Below, piece after piece: positions 1 to 8,696 of a DNA stretch of 10,260 nucleotides. The stretch covers positions 1 through 10,260 of the forward strand of contig WKLE02002426.1 in the NCBI GenBank assembly GCA_014885115.2, read 5' to 3'. This DNA comes from Asterionellopsis glacialis (Eukaryota; Bacillariophyta; Plagiogrammaphyceae; Rhaphoneidales; Asterionellopsidaceae). Numbering within the stretch: position 1 is the first letter of the stretch; every line of letters starts with the position of its first letter. A model generated the notes under the pieces. That model had not been told where the DNA came from, did no database searches, and saw nothing but the letters and a program-made list of their open reading frames with translations. A program made the position numbers and the translations under genes.

Positions 1-211
1 AATATGTCTTTCAAGGGAGTGAATATGTGAAGGCAGGACAGACTTTTGCTTCGATTGCCTTTAAAAGCCTTTCTGATGTAGCAATGTGTTGGCTTTATGG
101 GAGTTTTATTTGCTACACAGGCAGGTGGATGTTCCAAGGAATTATCCTTTGGATATAAAACTATCCAAATATGTAAAAAGGTGCAAATAGGTCGAATGGA
201 ATGCTTCAGAG

Positions 212-256
212 ACATGCACCAACAAGCAACAGAACAAACATGAACATGCACCAACA
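212..256. repeat. 13-bp direct repeat pair
   Basis: ACATGCACCAACA occurs at 212-224 and again at 244-256, 32 bp apart. The flanks differ, so it looks like a small local duplication rather than part of a longer array. No function is implied. Confidence 0.6.
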
Positions 257-658
257 GAAGTTTTGCTTAAACCACTGGAGTCAGTCTTGATTGGCTGCAA
301 AACGTGGCACTAATAACTGCAACCATTTTTTGGGACACAGTGCAATTTGGTAATGTTTCTTTTGGCAAAACCAAAAAAAAGAAGAAAGAGAACCAGCAGT
401 TGAACAAGACCAGAATTCCTTAAGCACTGGGAAGGGAAGAATTGATTATGTTGAGATGCATGAATATTCTAAGGATATTGTATGTTTGAAACATTTGCAT
501 TAAAAAAAGGATCATTTTGCATAAAAGTAGGTCTTGATTGGCAGGACTTTACCTTCTTTTACATCTTTTTTTGGCAGCATGTTTTGCTTCAATAAACATT
601 CTTTTTCTTGCTTGAAGGTATCTGTCTTGGAGTTTGTCAACAAGTAGCTTCAACGGAC

Positions 659-691
659 ATTATATTTTACTCAATAGATGTAAAATATAAT
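659..691. repeat. Perfect 12-bp inverted repeat, 9-nt loop
   Basis: The left arm 659-670 (ATTATATTTTAC) is exactly complementary to the right arm 680-691 (GTAAAATATAAT), around a 9-nt spacer. The arms are AT-rich, so chance is possible, but 12 perfect pairs at this spacing is the longest simple hairpin I found in the window. It could be a relic of a miniature element or a cruciform-forming site. I see no T-run placed to make it a terminator. Confidence 0.6.
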
Positions 692-1189
692 TACCACAAA
701 TATATGGAGAAAAGTAAACAAAATTGAATGTTGTTTGGAGTAACAACTGCCAAAAAAAAGAGAGGAGACAGTAACGGTTGTTTTTAATAGAGTTTGGTTC
801 CATTATGTAAGTATCAATTGGGATAACATTCCAAACAATTATTTGATAAGAAAAAATATGAATTTAAAGAGAACATTGGAAAGAAGCATTTGACAAAACA
901 AAAATTGAAAATACCGCAAAATGCAATTTGGAATATGAATGTGTGGGAAAAGTTTGGAAAAAGTTTATGTACAAAATTTAATGAGACAGTTGAAATGTAA
1001 CAATTTGGAATTTCAAATACATTAATTTTGGAGAAATGCAAGGACTTAAATGTAAAGAGGACACAATTCAATCTGGTATGATGGAAAGTTTGATAAATTT
1101 CAGAAAAAAAAAATATTATTTAAATGTCCCAAAATTGAAAATGTCCAATGTGCATTATTGTGCTCTTAGATGATCTCTTGTTTCATATG

Positions 1190-1263
1190 CACGCCAGCAC
1201 CAAGCAAGTCCCCTGGCGCAATGGGAAGGGACCCGTGTGACCCAGAAATAAAAAATAAAAAAC
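1190..1263 (+). other. GC-rich island with A-rich tail, possible retroposon fragment
   Basis: A block of clearly higher GC (about 1190-1243) sits in AT-rich flanks and runs directly into an A-rich tail (1244-1263, AAATAAAAAATAAAA-like). It contains TGGCGCAATGG (1214-1224), 10 of 11 to the RNA polymerase III A box consensus TRGCNNAGYGG, and a 6-bp stem CGCCAG/CTGGCG (1192-1197 with 1213-1218). No B box lies at the expected distance, so a tRNA-derived SINE is not established. The block could also be the 3' end of another retroposon. Confidence 0.3.
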
Positions 1264-1540
1264 TATATAGGCAAATTGGGGGTAAAAGTTACTTCAAAAA
1301 GGTCAATTTAACCATTTTTAACCATTGTCCTTAAATTAAAAATCAATTTGAAGAAGGTTGAAGGTCCAAAATGTTGGGACACATATAGCAGATGGAATGC
1401 ACATGTAAAGTCAAAAATGGCGTTTAGTAAAAATATGGCAATTAAAAATAATGGCGGTTATAGTAAGTAGTGGATAATGGAATGAATGTGTGAAAACAGA
1501 CAGCTTAATAAGAATCCTTTTGGTGTTTTTCACAATCATA
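1264..1540. other. AT-rich non-coding region
   Basis: No open frame or recognisable element. A short tandem-like TAACCATT repeat occurs near 1308-1325. The stretch ends at the poly(T) run that may be the tail of the minus-strand element described next. Confidence 0.5.
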
Positions 1541-1845
1541 TTTTTTTTTTGTTAGAAGGCCTGCCATCTCTCATCTACCTGGTATTCTACAGTCCCCTTA
1601 GGATACTGTACTGACCTTAATGCTAGTTCCCAAAATTCTGATATCCAAACCATAAGGTTATGGTACCTCTAGCTCTGCTCCTTACAGAAGCCAACATTAC
1701 CTGGTATTACTTTACATGTACTGTACTGTGTCAGGTACTAACCCAAAGAGTAAAGGCGCTACAAATAGAGTCTCTGTACAGACAGGAATTGAACCCTATA
1801 TATATACATGACTTGAGTACATATTATCTTGAGCTATTCAGTACT
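1541..1845 (-). mobile_element. Candidate tRNA-derived SINE
   Basis: Read on the minus strand, this block has an A-box-like TAGCTCAAGAT (1836 to 1826), then GGTTCAATTCC (1795 to 1785), which matches the B box GGTTCGANTCC at 10 of 11 positions. The two boxes start 41 nt apart, close to the spacing in tRNA genes. The block ends in ten A residues (1550 to 1541). Head, body of about 230 nt and poly(A) tail fit the layout of a tRNA-derived SINE. Weak points are that the last three bases of the A box do not match, the tRNA-like stems pair poorly, and no target-site duplication is visible. An open plus-strand frame at 1660-1959 overlaps it and looks incidental. Confidence 0.35.
1576..1708. repeat. 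11-bp direct repeat pair
   Basis: TACCTGGTATT occurs at 1576-1586 and 1698-1708. Each copy is followed within about 40 bp by a TACTGTACTG motif. This suggests a partial internal duplication within the candidate SINE body. Short and of uncertain meaning. Confidence 0.45.
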
Positions 1846-1997
1846 TTCTCAGTTCTTCATCTATTTCTTATCAAACATGTCATAACAACAGACAATGACA
1901 GCCATGAAACAACAAACCATAAGCCATTCTTTCAAAATGGATTCACCATTGCACCATAATCACCTTGCTTTACCATTCAACCAATGTAATTGTTAAT

Positions 1998-4400
1998 ATG
2001 GACAACATCAAGAAACTATGCAAAAAGTATGCTAAAGTGGTTGAAACAAAAGGGATAATCTTCTTAGTGGCTGTGGTGGTACAGTTGTCTCTGCTTTGGA
2101 AAACTTGATCACTCAGTATCAATTGTATAAACAGGCAAAGAAGGACGGCAATGAATTTGAGGAACACAAGACTAGGTTCAATGATTATCATCAACACAAT
2201 CACTATGTGAAACAGATTGAAAGGCTCTAAACACAGCTTTGTGAGTTGGAAGTCAATGTTGAATATTCTTGTGATTTGGGAGATGACTCCAATAGATATT
2301 GATGACAAATCTGTTGACAATGACTCCAATGATGATGGCATTGATGAATCTATTGACAAGTACTTTTATCAATATGCAAATTGCAAGCGGATCCAGAGTG
2401 CCTTCCTTATTGTAAATTATGGGTTAGAGTTGCCTTACTTCATAAATTTTAGTTTACATTTGAACAAAGATAGGAAGACAAGGAAGTTCAAAGCACAAGA
2501 CCTTAAGTCAAGTCAGAGCAGTGTTGAAGAAGAATACTATTTTGCCAACAATGTAAAATGGATTTGATGAATCCCAATTAAAAAGTATACACCAAATATG
2601 AGCACTGCTGACCTGGATTTTTTGGGCATTGCTAGAGAATAGACATCTTCACAGGTGTTACAGAAATATGCTATGGACATTCATACTACTTGAATATTTT
2701 GACACTGGTGGATTGACGTAGTGATTTCTATGTTTCCCAATGTGTACAACAATGTAACACTTTTTCAACCAAAACCTGTATTCAAAGATATAACTGGTGC
2801 TATTATTGAATGGAATAAAGGCGTTTCAAACCAAACCTTACCAGAGTTACAAAGCATATGGGACAAACATATGATTCCATCCATCATGTGTCCATGGGGA
2901 TGTTAAGAGTTTATTTCTAAGTGTGGTTACTGTCCCATAGATGTAATTATTCAACGCTACAATCAAAAGTGTAAAATCAAACTCATCAATAAAGGCAGTG
3001 TGCAAAATGTAAAATGGGCAAAAGAAGATTATATTTGTGATGAAGGAGATGAGGATGAATGGCTGATGAATCCAGATTGGAAAATAATGCCATCGATTTC
3101 TTTTGTTAACAGTGCACAACGTGTCATGACCTGCGCAGATCATGATAAAGGATCTAAAAATATGATAATCCACACAAGCCAATGGGAACACAATTTATCA
3201 GCTGCAGATTCTGATCAAGTGGCGCAAGTTGTTACTCAATGCCGTGTTGTCAAAACAGAAAAAGCATCAAAATTTTCAACAGAGTGGCAAATGGTGGCGC
3301 AACAAGGTTCATTTCAAGGCCTTCATACATGTAACCATATTGAATTTGGAAACTTCGATAAATATTCAATTTTACAGTTTGACATGGAAATCAGGTCAAT
3401 TCATTACTGATATGACATAGATTCCCATCTGGAAACCATATGTAAAAACTACGTAATATCATCTGTCCAATCAAAAGATATGAAAAATGTTGCAGCTAAT
3501 TATTGTGCCAACAAAGATTTTTCAAAACTGTATAAGGGGGCAACATATATCAAATTAGATGCTGCTATGGTATATCAAAGAGAAAGCAGGGATAGAACAG
3601 CATTAAACTCAATGGAGAATACAAGGAGGCATTTAAAGCATCATTCAGATGATGGCCATATTACACTTGCCCATGTCAGAAATGTTGTTCATGATATGGA
3701 TGCATGGTTGCAACAGTACTACCAAAATTCACAGAGAAAAGAAATCAATGTTTTAAACAGATTTGGAAAGTCTTTGCACTGCTTTTACAAGTTGAAAAAT
3801 ATAGCAATTAGTTGCTAATTCTACAACAACAAAAAATCAATGGCAAGGTTGGTTACTTGTGTACTTAACAAAACATTGCTGGCATGCAAACAAATATCAA
3901 AGTACAAAGATCCTTTCAAGTATACACATGTTTCTACCTACAAAAGAATACACAATAAACTTCTAACTGATGTTTCTGATTTGCAGCTTTTTCAAAGTGT
4001 CAACAGTGTTTGTGTTCTCAAAATTGATGATGTTGAAGATGATTACATGGATGTGATTACAGAAGAGATAGATGGAGATGAATATGAAGTTGTAGTTTTT
4101 GCAATTAAAGAATTGGAATAAGCGCACATTAGGATAAAATCTACGATACAAATTGATGGCCATGAATTTGAACTTTGATGTCAAATAAGCCTGATAAGTT
4201 GTTTGTTCCAAAACAAATAGATAAATAAGGACAAATCCAGGTCAAGAATCAATGCCATAAAAACAACCAATTCCTGCAATTGACAGTCTCAAGAGCAGCT
4301 TGAATGGATTGCCTACAAAACAGAGAACCCAAGTTTGCGACAGCTTGTGTTGATGTGTCTTTGCCAAAGGGATGTGTCAGTAGAATGCCCTTTGTGCTGA
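1998..4400 (+). pseudogene. Decayed unidentified transposon-like coding relic
   Basis: A long plus-strand coding relic of a family I do not recognise. The reading starts plausibly at ATG 1998 (MDNIKKL...), moves near 2051 to a frame rich in charged residues (about 2054-2290, TAA at 2228), then shifts at about 2285-2300 to the main frame. That frame continues to about 4400 with stop codons starting at 2565, 2568, 2640, 2691, 2700, 2904, 3408, 3816, 4119, 4176, 4218, 4281 and 4398. Text on both sides of the stops reads as normal globular protein. Visible features are an Asp-rich stretch (2292-2355), a Cys cluster at codons 2889, 2901, 2922 and 2931 (CX3CX6CX2C, possible zinc site), an acidic patch near 3037, and a second acidic region at 4021-4100. 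I see no DDE, RT or helicase motif. Length and repeat-rich context suggest a mobile-element ORF, by inference only. It is non-functional as sequenced. Confidence 0.6.
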
Positions 4401-4952
4401 GATCCAGCAACTACAGAAGACGAAACTTGTTAGTTCTGACAATGACTGTGCTATGGAAAAGAATTTTTTTATTGTTCAGTAGTGAAAAAAAAGCTTACAG
4501 GCAAATTGGAATAATGTAGACTTGAACAAGAAAGAGGATGCAGTTGCTTAGACACTGCTGTGAACAACTGTCATTCTTGGATGTGATCTTGTTGAGTCTA
4601 TGAAAAAATTAAACTGGCTGCACTTGCACTGATTTTTTGGTTAAAAATAATGTCTACGCAGATTCTACGTAAACTTTGCACCAGGAAATGGAAAAGAACA
4701 CCACCAACCTCAACAATCGATGAGGAGATAAAAATTGATGATATATCCTACAGTTTGCAAAAAATGAAATCATATTATATATCATTGCATTTGTTTTTTT
4801 TTCTTACCAATTGAATGCATGCCTTTTTGGAAGTAAATTGGGTGTGTATTGGAGAAGATATCAATGTAAACATAATCAATAGAATAGACAAACAGTTTTT
4901 TGACATGGAAAGCATATCTTTTGCAGTTAGGTATATGGAAGAAATTGAATAA
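4399..4952 (+). pseudogene. Continuation of the plus-strand relic, frame-shifted
   Basis: Protein-like text continues past 4400 in changing frames. From 4399 to 4479 one frame reads EIQQLQKTKL... and then meets TAG (4480) and TGA (4483). It resumes in fragments with further stops to about 4640. From about 4692 to 4949 another frame reads KRTPPTSTIDEEIKIDD..., passes one TGA (4812), then reads MHAFLEVNWVCIGEDINVN... to TAA at 4950. I take these as downstream parts of the same decayed coding sequence because strand and style match, but no family is recognised and the join is inferred. A separate adjacent element is an equal possibility. A T-rich run lies at 4794-4802. Confidence 0.4.
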
Positions 4953-4966
4953 AAAAATTAATATGA

Positions 4967-5305
4967 CTGAGTTTTTTTGCTAAGAAGGTTTGCGCAACAC
5001 CTAGTACTGAAGAAGGTTGGCCTGGTCTGACATCCATATTACAGCACATTGGCCCATTTGTAAATCAGGATAGTAGATTCAAAAGTAAACTTGATAATAT
5101 CATGGTTAGATGGCTGTTACATCAATTTTTCTATGAAAATTTTGGATTTTTATCAATGATGTATAAAGATAAATATATACATTAGAATGGAAACCCACAC
5201 CAGCAGTTGCTACAAAAGTCTGACCACCCATTCACTATTCAGTCTGTCTGGTGTCCAACATATATAAAATATGTCATGCGTTCAAATATTTCAGTCACTA
5301 ATTGA
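4967..5305 (+). pseudogene. Unidentified coding remnant with one TAG
   Basis: Open from 4967 to TAG at 5183, then open again in the same frame to TGA at 5303: about 112 codons with a single interruption. The text is protein-like, for example EEGWPGLTSILQHIGPF near its start and MVRWLLHQFFYENFGFLSMM further on. Aromatic and aliphatic residues are spaced as in a folded helical domain. There is no convincing start codon at the front, so this is an internal or C-terminal piece. It lies just after the preceding relic on the same strand, offset by frame, and may be its C-terminal end. No family recognised. Confidence 0.4.
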
Positions 5306-5617
5306 AAAGAGTGCCAGTTCATCAAATTTTTCTTTTTCTAAGTAACACATGTCATTGGCATGCAACGCATGCCCCAGCCAGCCTCTACCTATTTAGGAGA
5401 GTATATCAGTTGTACCAGTGTCACAACCACACAATGATTTTTGTTGTCACATAAATTTGGTATCAAGTCAATTACATGAATGAAGAAAAAAGAAATCCTG
5501 TGCTTGCCTTCAAATCATTAATTGACTGGTAATATTTCTACTTTGTATTTCCTTTTGTTTCCCTACCAGGTATATTAGATTTTACCAACCACCACACTCA
5601 TCCCATTTCCTTAAAAT
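5306..5617. other. Intergenic region upstream of the zinc-finger frame
   Basis: No supported gene. It contains a perfect short hairpin (5357-5373) and otherwise AT-rich sequence leading into the start at 5618. A T/C-rich stretch at about 5532-5575 precedes the start, but I cannot identify a TATA element with confidence. Confidence 0.5.
5357..5373. repeat. Perfect 7-bp hairpin, 3-nt loop
   Basis: GGCATGC (5357-5363) and GCATGCC (5367-5373) are exact inverted copies around AAC. It is GC-rich relative to its surroundings and not followed by a T-run. Function unknown; possibly an element end or chance. Confidence 0.5.
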
Positions 5618-6346
5618 ATGCCCAAGAGACCAATAGCCAAGATACAATATGATGCTACAAAGCACAAGCATGCTGCATTAAGTTGCCAAGGCTGTGGTCA
5701 GATCTTTAACTCAGACAGAGCTCTAACAAGACACATTGATACGACAGATTTCTGTTGTAATCTAATGAGGTATTGTTCATCAATGACAAGAGACTCTAAT
5801 CCATGTTACATTATTCAGAATGGTCAAATGCAATCTTTAAACCCTGTTGCAACTAGTATTGCTTATGACCATGCGAATCAAGACCCAATTCAATTTGTCA
5901 ATGAATGTTTTGAGACAAGTGATGTTGCAGCTTCCTCTAACAATGCTCCATTCAGCCCTAATGTAGACGCAATCAATGCAAAAGAAATTCCTATGGCACT
6001 GCAAAACATAATAATAATAATAAAGTTCTATTTATTAATTGCTGCAGCTAGTGATAACCATAGAAACCAATTCAACTTGGGAGGACAGCCTGGACCATCA
6101 GATTATTTTGTGGGAAACTATAACCATTCAATCTGGCTGGAACTGAAAATAATGATTAATTGTACGGACACCTTTGATGGCCCAGGACTTTGCATTCTTA
6201 ACACTTTGTATAATGGTCGGACGCCAAATGGAAAGCCAGTTTTGCAGTTGAGTAGTTGTTTTATCATGAGTATGTTCCTCTGTAGGTCAGTCCACATATT
6301 GGTGAACCTGTCTTGTAGTATCTGGATCCAACCTATGTCGGACTGA
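5618..6346 (+). CDS. C2HC zinc-finger protein, C-terminus replaced by retroelement antisense
   Basis: An uninterrupted 242-codon frame starting with MPKRPIAKIQ. Residues 23-46 form a zinc-finger-like unit, C23-X2-C26-X12-H39-X6-C46, with Phe30 and Leu36 at classical core positions. Such N-terminal fingers are common in transposon-encoded proteins and transcription factors. The middle is low-complexity, and residues 131-135 are five Ile encoded by an ATA microsatellite. Residues 153-211 (GGQPGPSDYF... to PVLQL) read again as conserved-looking protein. After about residue 211 (nt 6250) the frame runs antisense through the tail of the minus-strand retroelement, so the last 30 or so residues are not original. 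The native gene was probably longer and is truncated. Function unknown; a transposon ORF is as likely as a host gene. I chose the first ATG; no competing start has support. Confidence 0.5.
   Translation: MPKRPIAKIQYDATKHKHAALSCQGCGQIFNSDRALTRHIDTTDFCCNLMRYCSSMTRDSNPCYIIQNGQMQSLNPVATSIAYDHANQDPIQFVNECFETSDVAASSNNAPFSPNVDAINAKEIPMALQNIIIIIKFYLLIAAASDNHRNQFNLGGQPGPSDYFVGNYNHSIWLELKIMINCTDTFDGPGLCILNTLYNGRTPNGKPVLQLSSCFIMSMFLCRSVHILVNLSCSIWIQPMSD
6008..6022 (+). repeat. (ATA)5 microsatellite inside coding frame
   Basis: Five perfect ATA units encode five consecutive Ile in the zinc-finger frame. The run is in frame, so length change by whole units would keep the ORF open. The hydrophobic run IIIIIKFYLLI may not be part of the original protein. 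Confidence 0.8.
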
Positions 6347-6384
6347 ATATCGTATAATGCGCTAATCACAGTTGAAGGCGCTGT
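6280..6384 (-). pseudogene. Retroelement C-terminal tail after frameshift
   Basis: In the frame one base off from the RNase H part, APSTVISALYDIQSDIGW is followed by IQILQDRFTNMWTDLQ. This fits the Q-x-IGW-x3-L-GR-x3-W-x2-Q pattern I associate with the C-terminal tail of this family. It directly follows the RNase H frame, and a single missing base joins them. Recognisable sequence ends at about 6280. Beyond it (6280-6256) the reading is ambiguous, and from about 6250 leftwards the plus-strand zinc-finger frame takes over. Confidence 0.65.
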
Positions 6385-7784
6385 CTGGGCACAACCAAAA
6401 AAGATTCTAATCCGTATAGTAAAGTATCACGTATACATGGATCAGAAGATATTTGGTCGCATGCAAGCCAGATCTTTTGCAGGAGTTGTGTTCTTGATTG
6501 AGCTAATCCAGTGTGATGACATTTGAAGTGGTGGACGAAATCTTCCACATGGATATCACATCCTGGACAAATAGATGTGGTCTCTTTGTCATATCGGGAT
6601 GTTACAGTATTCAGTGGTATGTGAGAATGTAGCAGTTTAATCAAAATTGGATGACGAGGTGACATAGCGGAAATCACCGTTGCTAAGGCGCGCTGGTTGA
6701 TGGATTGAAATTGTTGTTTGGAGATGGACTGTCGGTCCATGATGTAGGCTTCCAGGGGTTTTGCATAACGAGCGTGCCTAATTCGGGACGGATATTTGCC
6801 ATTGCAGGTTACATTTTTAATATTCAATTGCGCTGGATTAGTGGGAAATTGGATGACAGTGGTCAGATCATGCGGAGGATGAAGATGGTGCATGGATCCG
6901 GCAAGCTGATTGGCTTCTACATTTAGTTGTGCGGGTAACGGCAACTCCTCAAATGGAATTTGATCATCCTGATGTCCTTTGACGTGTGTTCGTTCATGTG
7001 GAGGGAGTTTCTCAAGAATAGCTACTATCAAGTGGATGAAATCCCAATCTTCCAACAAGGTTGAGTTGGGTGTTGGCATTTCCTGGTCTTGGAGCTTCTG
7101 GATGCGGATGAAAAGAGATTCGCTGTCCGTGTATTGATTAATCAGTAAGGGTTCTGGCCATTCAATGGTGTGGTAACGATGAAGTAAGTTTAAGAACTGC
7201 ACCCATGAAAGAAAGCCATATGCCTCTGCTCTCATAGAAGATCCAGTTGAACAGCCATAAGCCCATCCTGTGCACGTGGCCAATCTCGTTTTGGACGACG
7301 AAGCTGCAACCCAGCCAAAGGAGCCTTCACCGTTTGTAGAAACAGAGCCATTGCTGGTGACAATGATCGCGTCGTCTTGCATGGAGTTGATTAAGGAATA
7401 TATAGAAACATGGAGCTGAAGGTTGAGGTGGAGATTTCGAGACCATGTTGGTTGACTATCTATGAAGTGCTTGAAATCTAGCGGAGATGGAGTGACGTTG
7501 GTGTGGAGTGGATGAACTGGTGATACGAGAAGCCACTTAGTGCCGCTGGGAGATACCTCGATGGAAACGCTAGTTGAGGGCAAAGTGGAAGATGAATTAT
7601 TTGTAACATAATAAATGTCTGAGTTTGCTGACTTGTATTCTTGGAAGTGGTGCGCTGTGCGAATGAAAAGAGTTGCTGATGCTATATCAAAATATCTGAA
7701 CCAGCTTTGTCTTAGTTGGTCGTGTGAATAGAGCCATGCCTGTAGGGGTTGATGAAGGCGACCGTTTTTGTTGGCAAATAACTT
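6366..7784 (-). pseudogene. Retroelement RNase H domain and Cys/His C-terminus
   Basis: The same frame continues without shift from the TGA at 7785. Numbering from codon 7583: RNase H spans about residues 71-230. VTSNGSV (75-81) aligns to the first catalytic strand, with Asn78 where the DGS Asp is expected. Glu120 (MRAEAYG) and Asp153 (YTDSESL) are kept. VKGHQDD (201-207) supplies the His near the active site. NVEANQLAG (221-229) has Asn225 where the fourth catalytic Asp is expected. Two of four metal ligands are therefore lost and activity is not expected. ICPGC (338-342) with HHFKC (351-355) forms a CX2C...HX3C cluster, probably zinc-binding. The frame stops at 6368-6366, but conserved tail sequence follows in another frame, so a one-base loss lies near 6370-6390. 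Confidence 0.88.
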
Positions 7785-8696
7785 TCATGCCTGGCGCCAA
7801 ACTCGCCATGAGGTTTCGTCGGTTTTTTCTTGTTTGAATTTTTTCCATTTTGTGCGGCTCGAGGTGAGTAGAGTGTCGCCATAACGTATCTTGGGCCGCA
7901 GATAGGTACCTGTTGCTGATGAGATATCTGAAATCGTAATAACCTGAAGATAGAGACGGCAGTAATTGATCTGTTGGATCTCACGTTTGGTGAATATTCC
8001 TGCAGCCAACACGACGTCCATAATACACCGATCGTTGATCCGTTGCAGAGTATTAACAGGGGCAACTTGCAGGGAGATGGTGCCATCGAAGGTACGTAAA
8101 TACTGGCGCATTGAGGAGAACCATTTTGTTTCTAAGTGAGGGAGCTTTATGGATGTGTTTTCCAAAGGGGAGAAACTAGTACCGATCTGCGCCATCGTCC
8201 ATGTGAAGTTGATGTGCAGTAAGTGTGAGATGAATGTATTCGATCTCCAATGCTTAAGATAAAGGATGATCTGACCAATGCCTTGAACATCATATAGGGT
8301 TTGCCACGCTAGGCCACCCAATGATTTTGGGCTGAAGATGATTTCTTTCTTTGTGTTGCGATTAAATCCAGCTTTGGCAAGTAATGCTCTAGTAGGTTTC
8401 TGTTGAACTTTATACAAGTCTTGTTCAGAAAAATGGCACAACGGTAAACAGTATCCAATACTTGGCATAAAAATTGTGAAATAATAAGTCCAAGCTTCTT
8501 GGTGATAAAATGGATTAGACAAAATGATTTTGAGGTGTTTGTTGCTTTTTTCTCGTAGAATCAGTAGCTGTTGCGTCTGGTTGCCGCTTGGCGATTTGAA
8601 GCAGCCCAAGGTTTCATGATCAGTAAATGGTGATGAACGACGAATCACTAAATTGCAATCTTCAGTATTGGACTGGACTGATATTTTCTTGGGAAT
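7785..8696 (-). pseudogene. Retroelement polyprotein, thumb and connector region
   Basis: Continuation of the RT frame after the TAA, with no frameshift, for about 300 codons to TGA at 7787-7785. It holds HETLGCFKSPSGNQTQQL near 8616-8560, which I recognise as the H-TLGC-PxGN block following the palm in this family. Further on are MPSIGYCLPLCHFS, SPKSLGGLAWQTLYDVQGIG and IILYLKHWRS, matching the usual PS-Y-LP, GG-LY-VQG-QI and L-HLR pattern of the thumb and connector. The C-terminal part (RLYLQVITISDIS to about 7790) is linker. The terminating TGA falls in mid-sequence and could derive from CGA. The shorter overlapping frame at 8086-7712 is a shadow. Confidence 0.8.

Larger units (their letters stand above)
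1..1180. other. AT-rich non-coding region
   Basis: I see no supported gene here. Any open frames are short, low-complexity and rich in Phe, Asn and Lys, as expected by chance in AT-rich DNA. The stretch holds homopolymer A and T runs, two short direct repeats (212-224 with 244-256, and 284-295 with 531-542) and one perfect inverted repeat (659-691). An AATAAA near 590 is not informative in this base composition. Confidence 0.6.

Noticed and set aside
814..1071. 85-codon minus-strand frame rich in Phe, Asn and Cys
   Set aside because: Low-complexity composition expected from A-rich plus-strand DNA; no motif, no neighbouring signal.
1777..1845. Functional tRNA gene on the minus strand
   Set aside because: The B box is good, but T and D stems pair poorly, the length from the best acceptor pairing is about 69 nt, and no clean anticodon arm forms. 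At best it is a tRNA-derived head.
1660..1959. 99-codon plus-strand frame (MVPLALLL...)
   Set aside because: It overlaps the candidate SINE on the opposite strand and has no recognisable domain or continuation. Probably chance.
1970..2359. 129-codon minus-strand frame that looks like a hydrophobic membrane protein
   Set aside because: It is antisense to the plus-strand relic. The hydrophobic residues mirror Asn-, Asp- and Lys-rich plus-strand codons.
2292..4400. Reassigned stop codons (variant nuclear code) to explain the many in-frame stops
   Set aside because: TAA, TAG and TGA all occur, two TGA are adjacent (2565-2570), and nearby segments need frame changes. The zinc-finger frame at 5618 uses no internal stops. 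Decay is the simpler reading.
7712..8086. 124-codon minus-strand frame
   Set aside because: It overlaps the retroelement connector in another frame and lacks the family blocks. It is a shadow.
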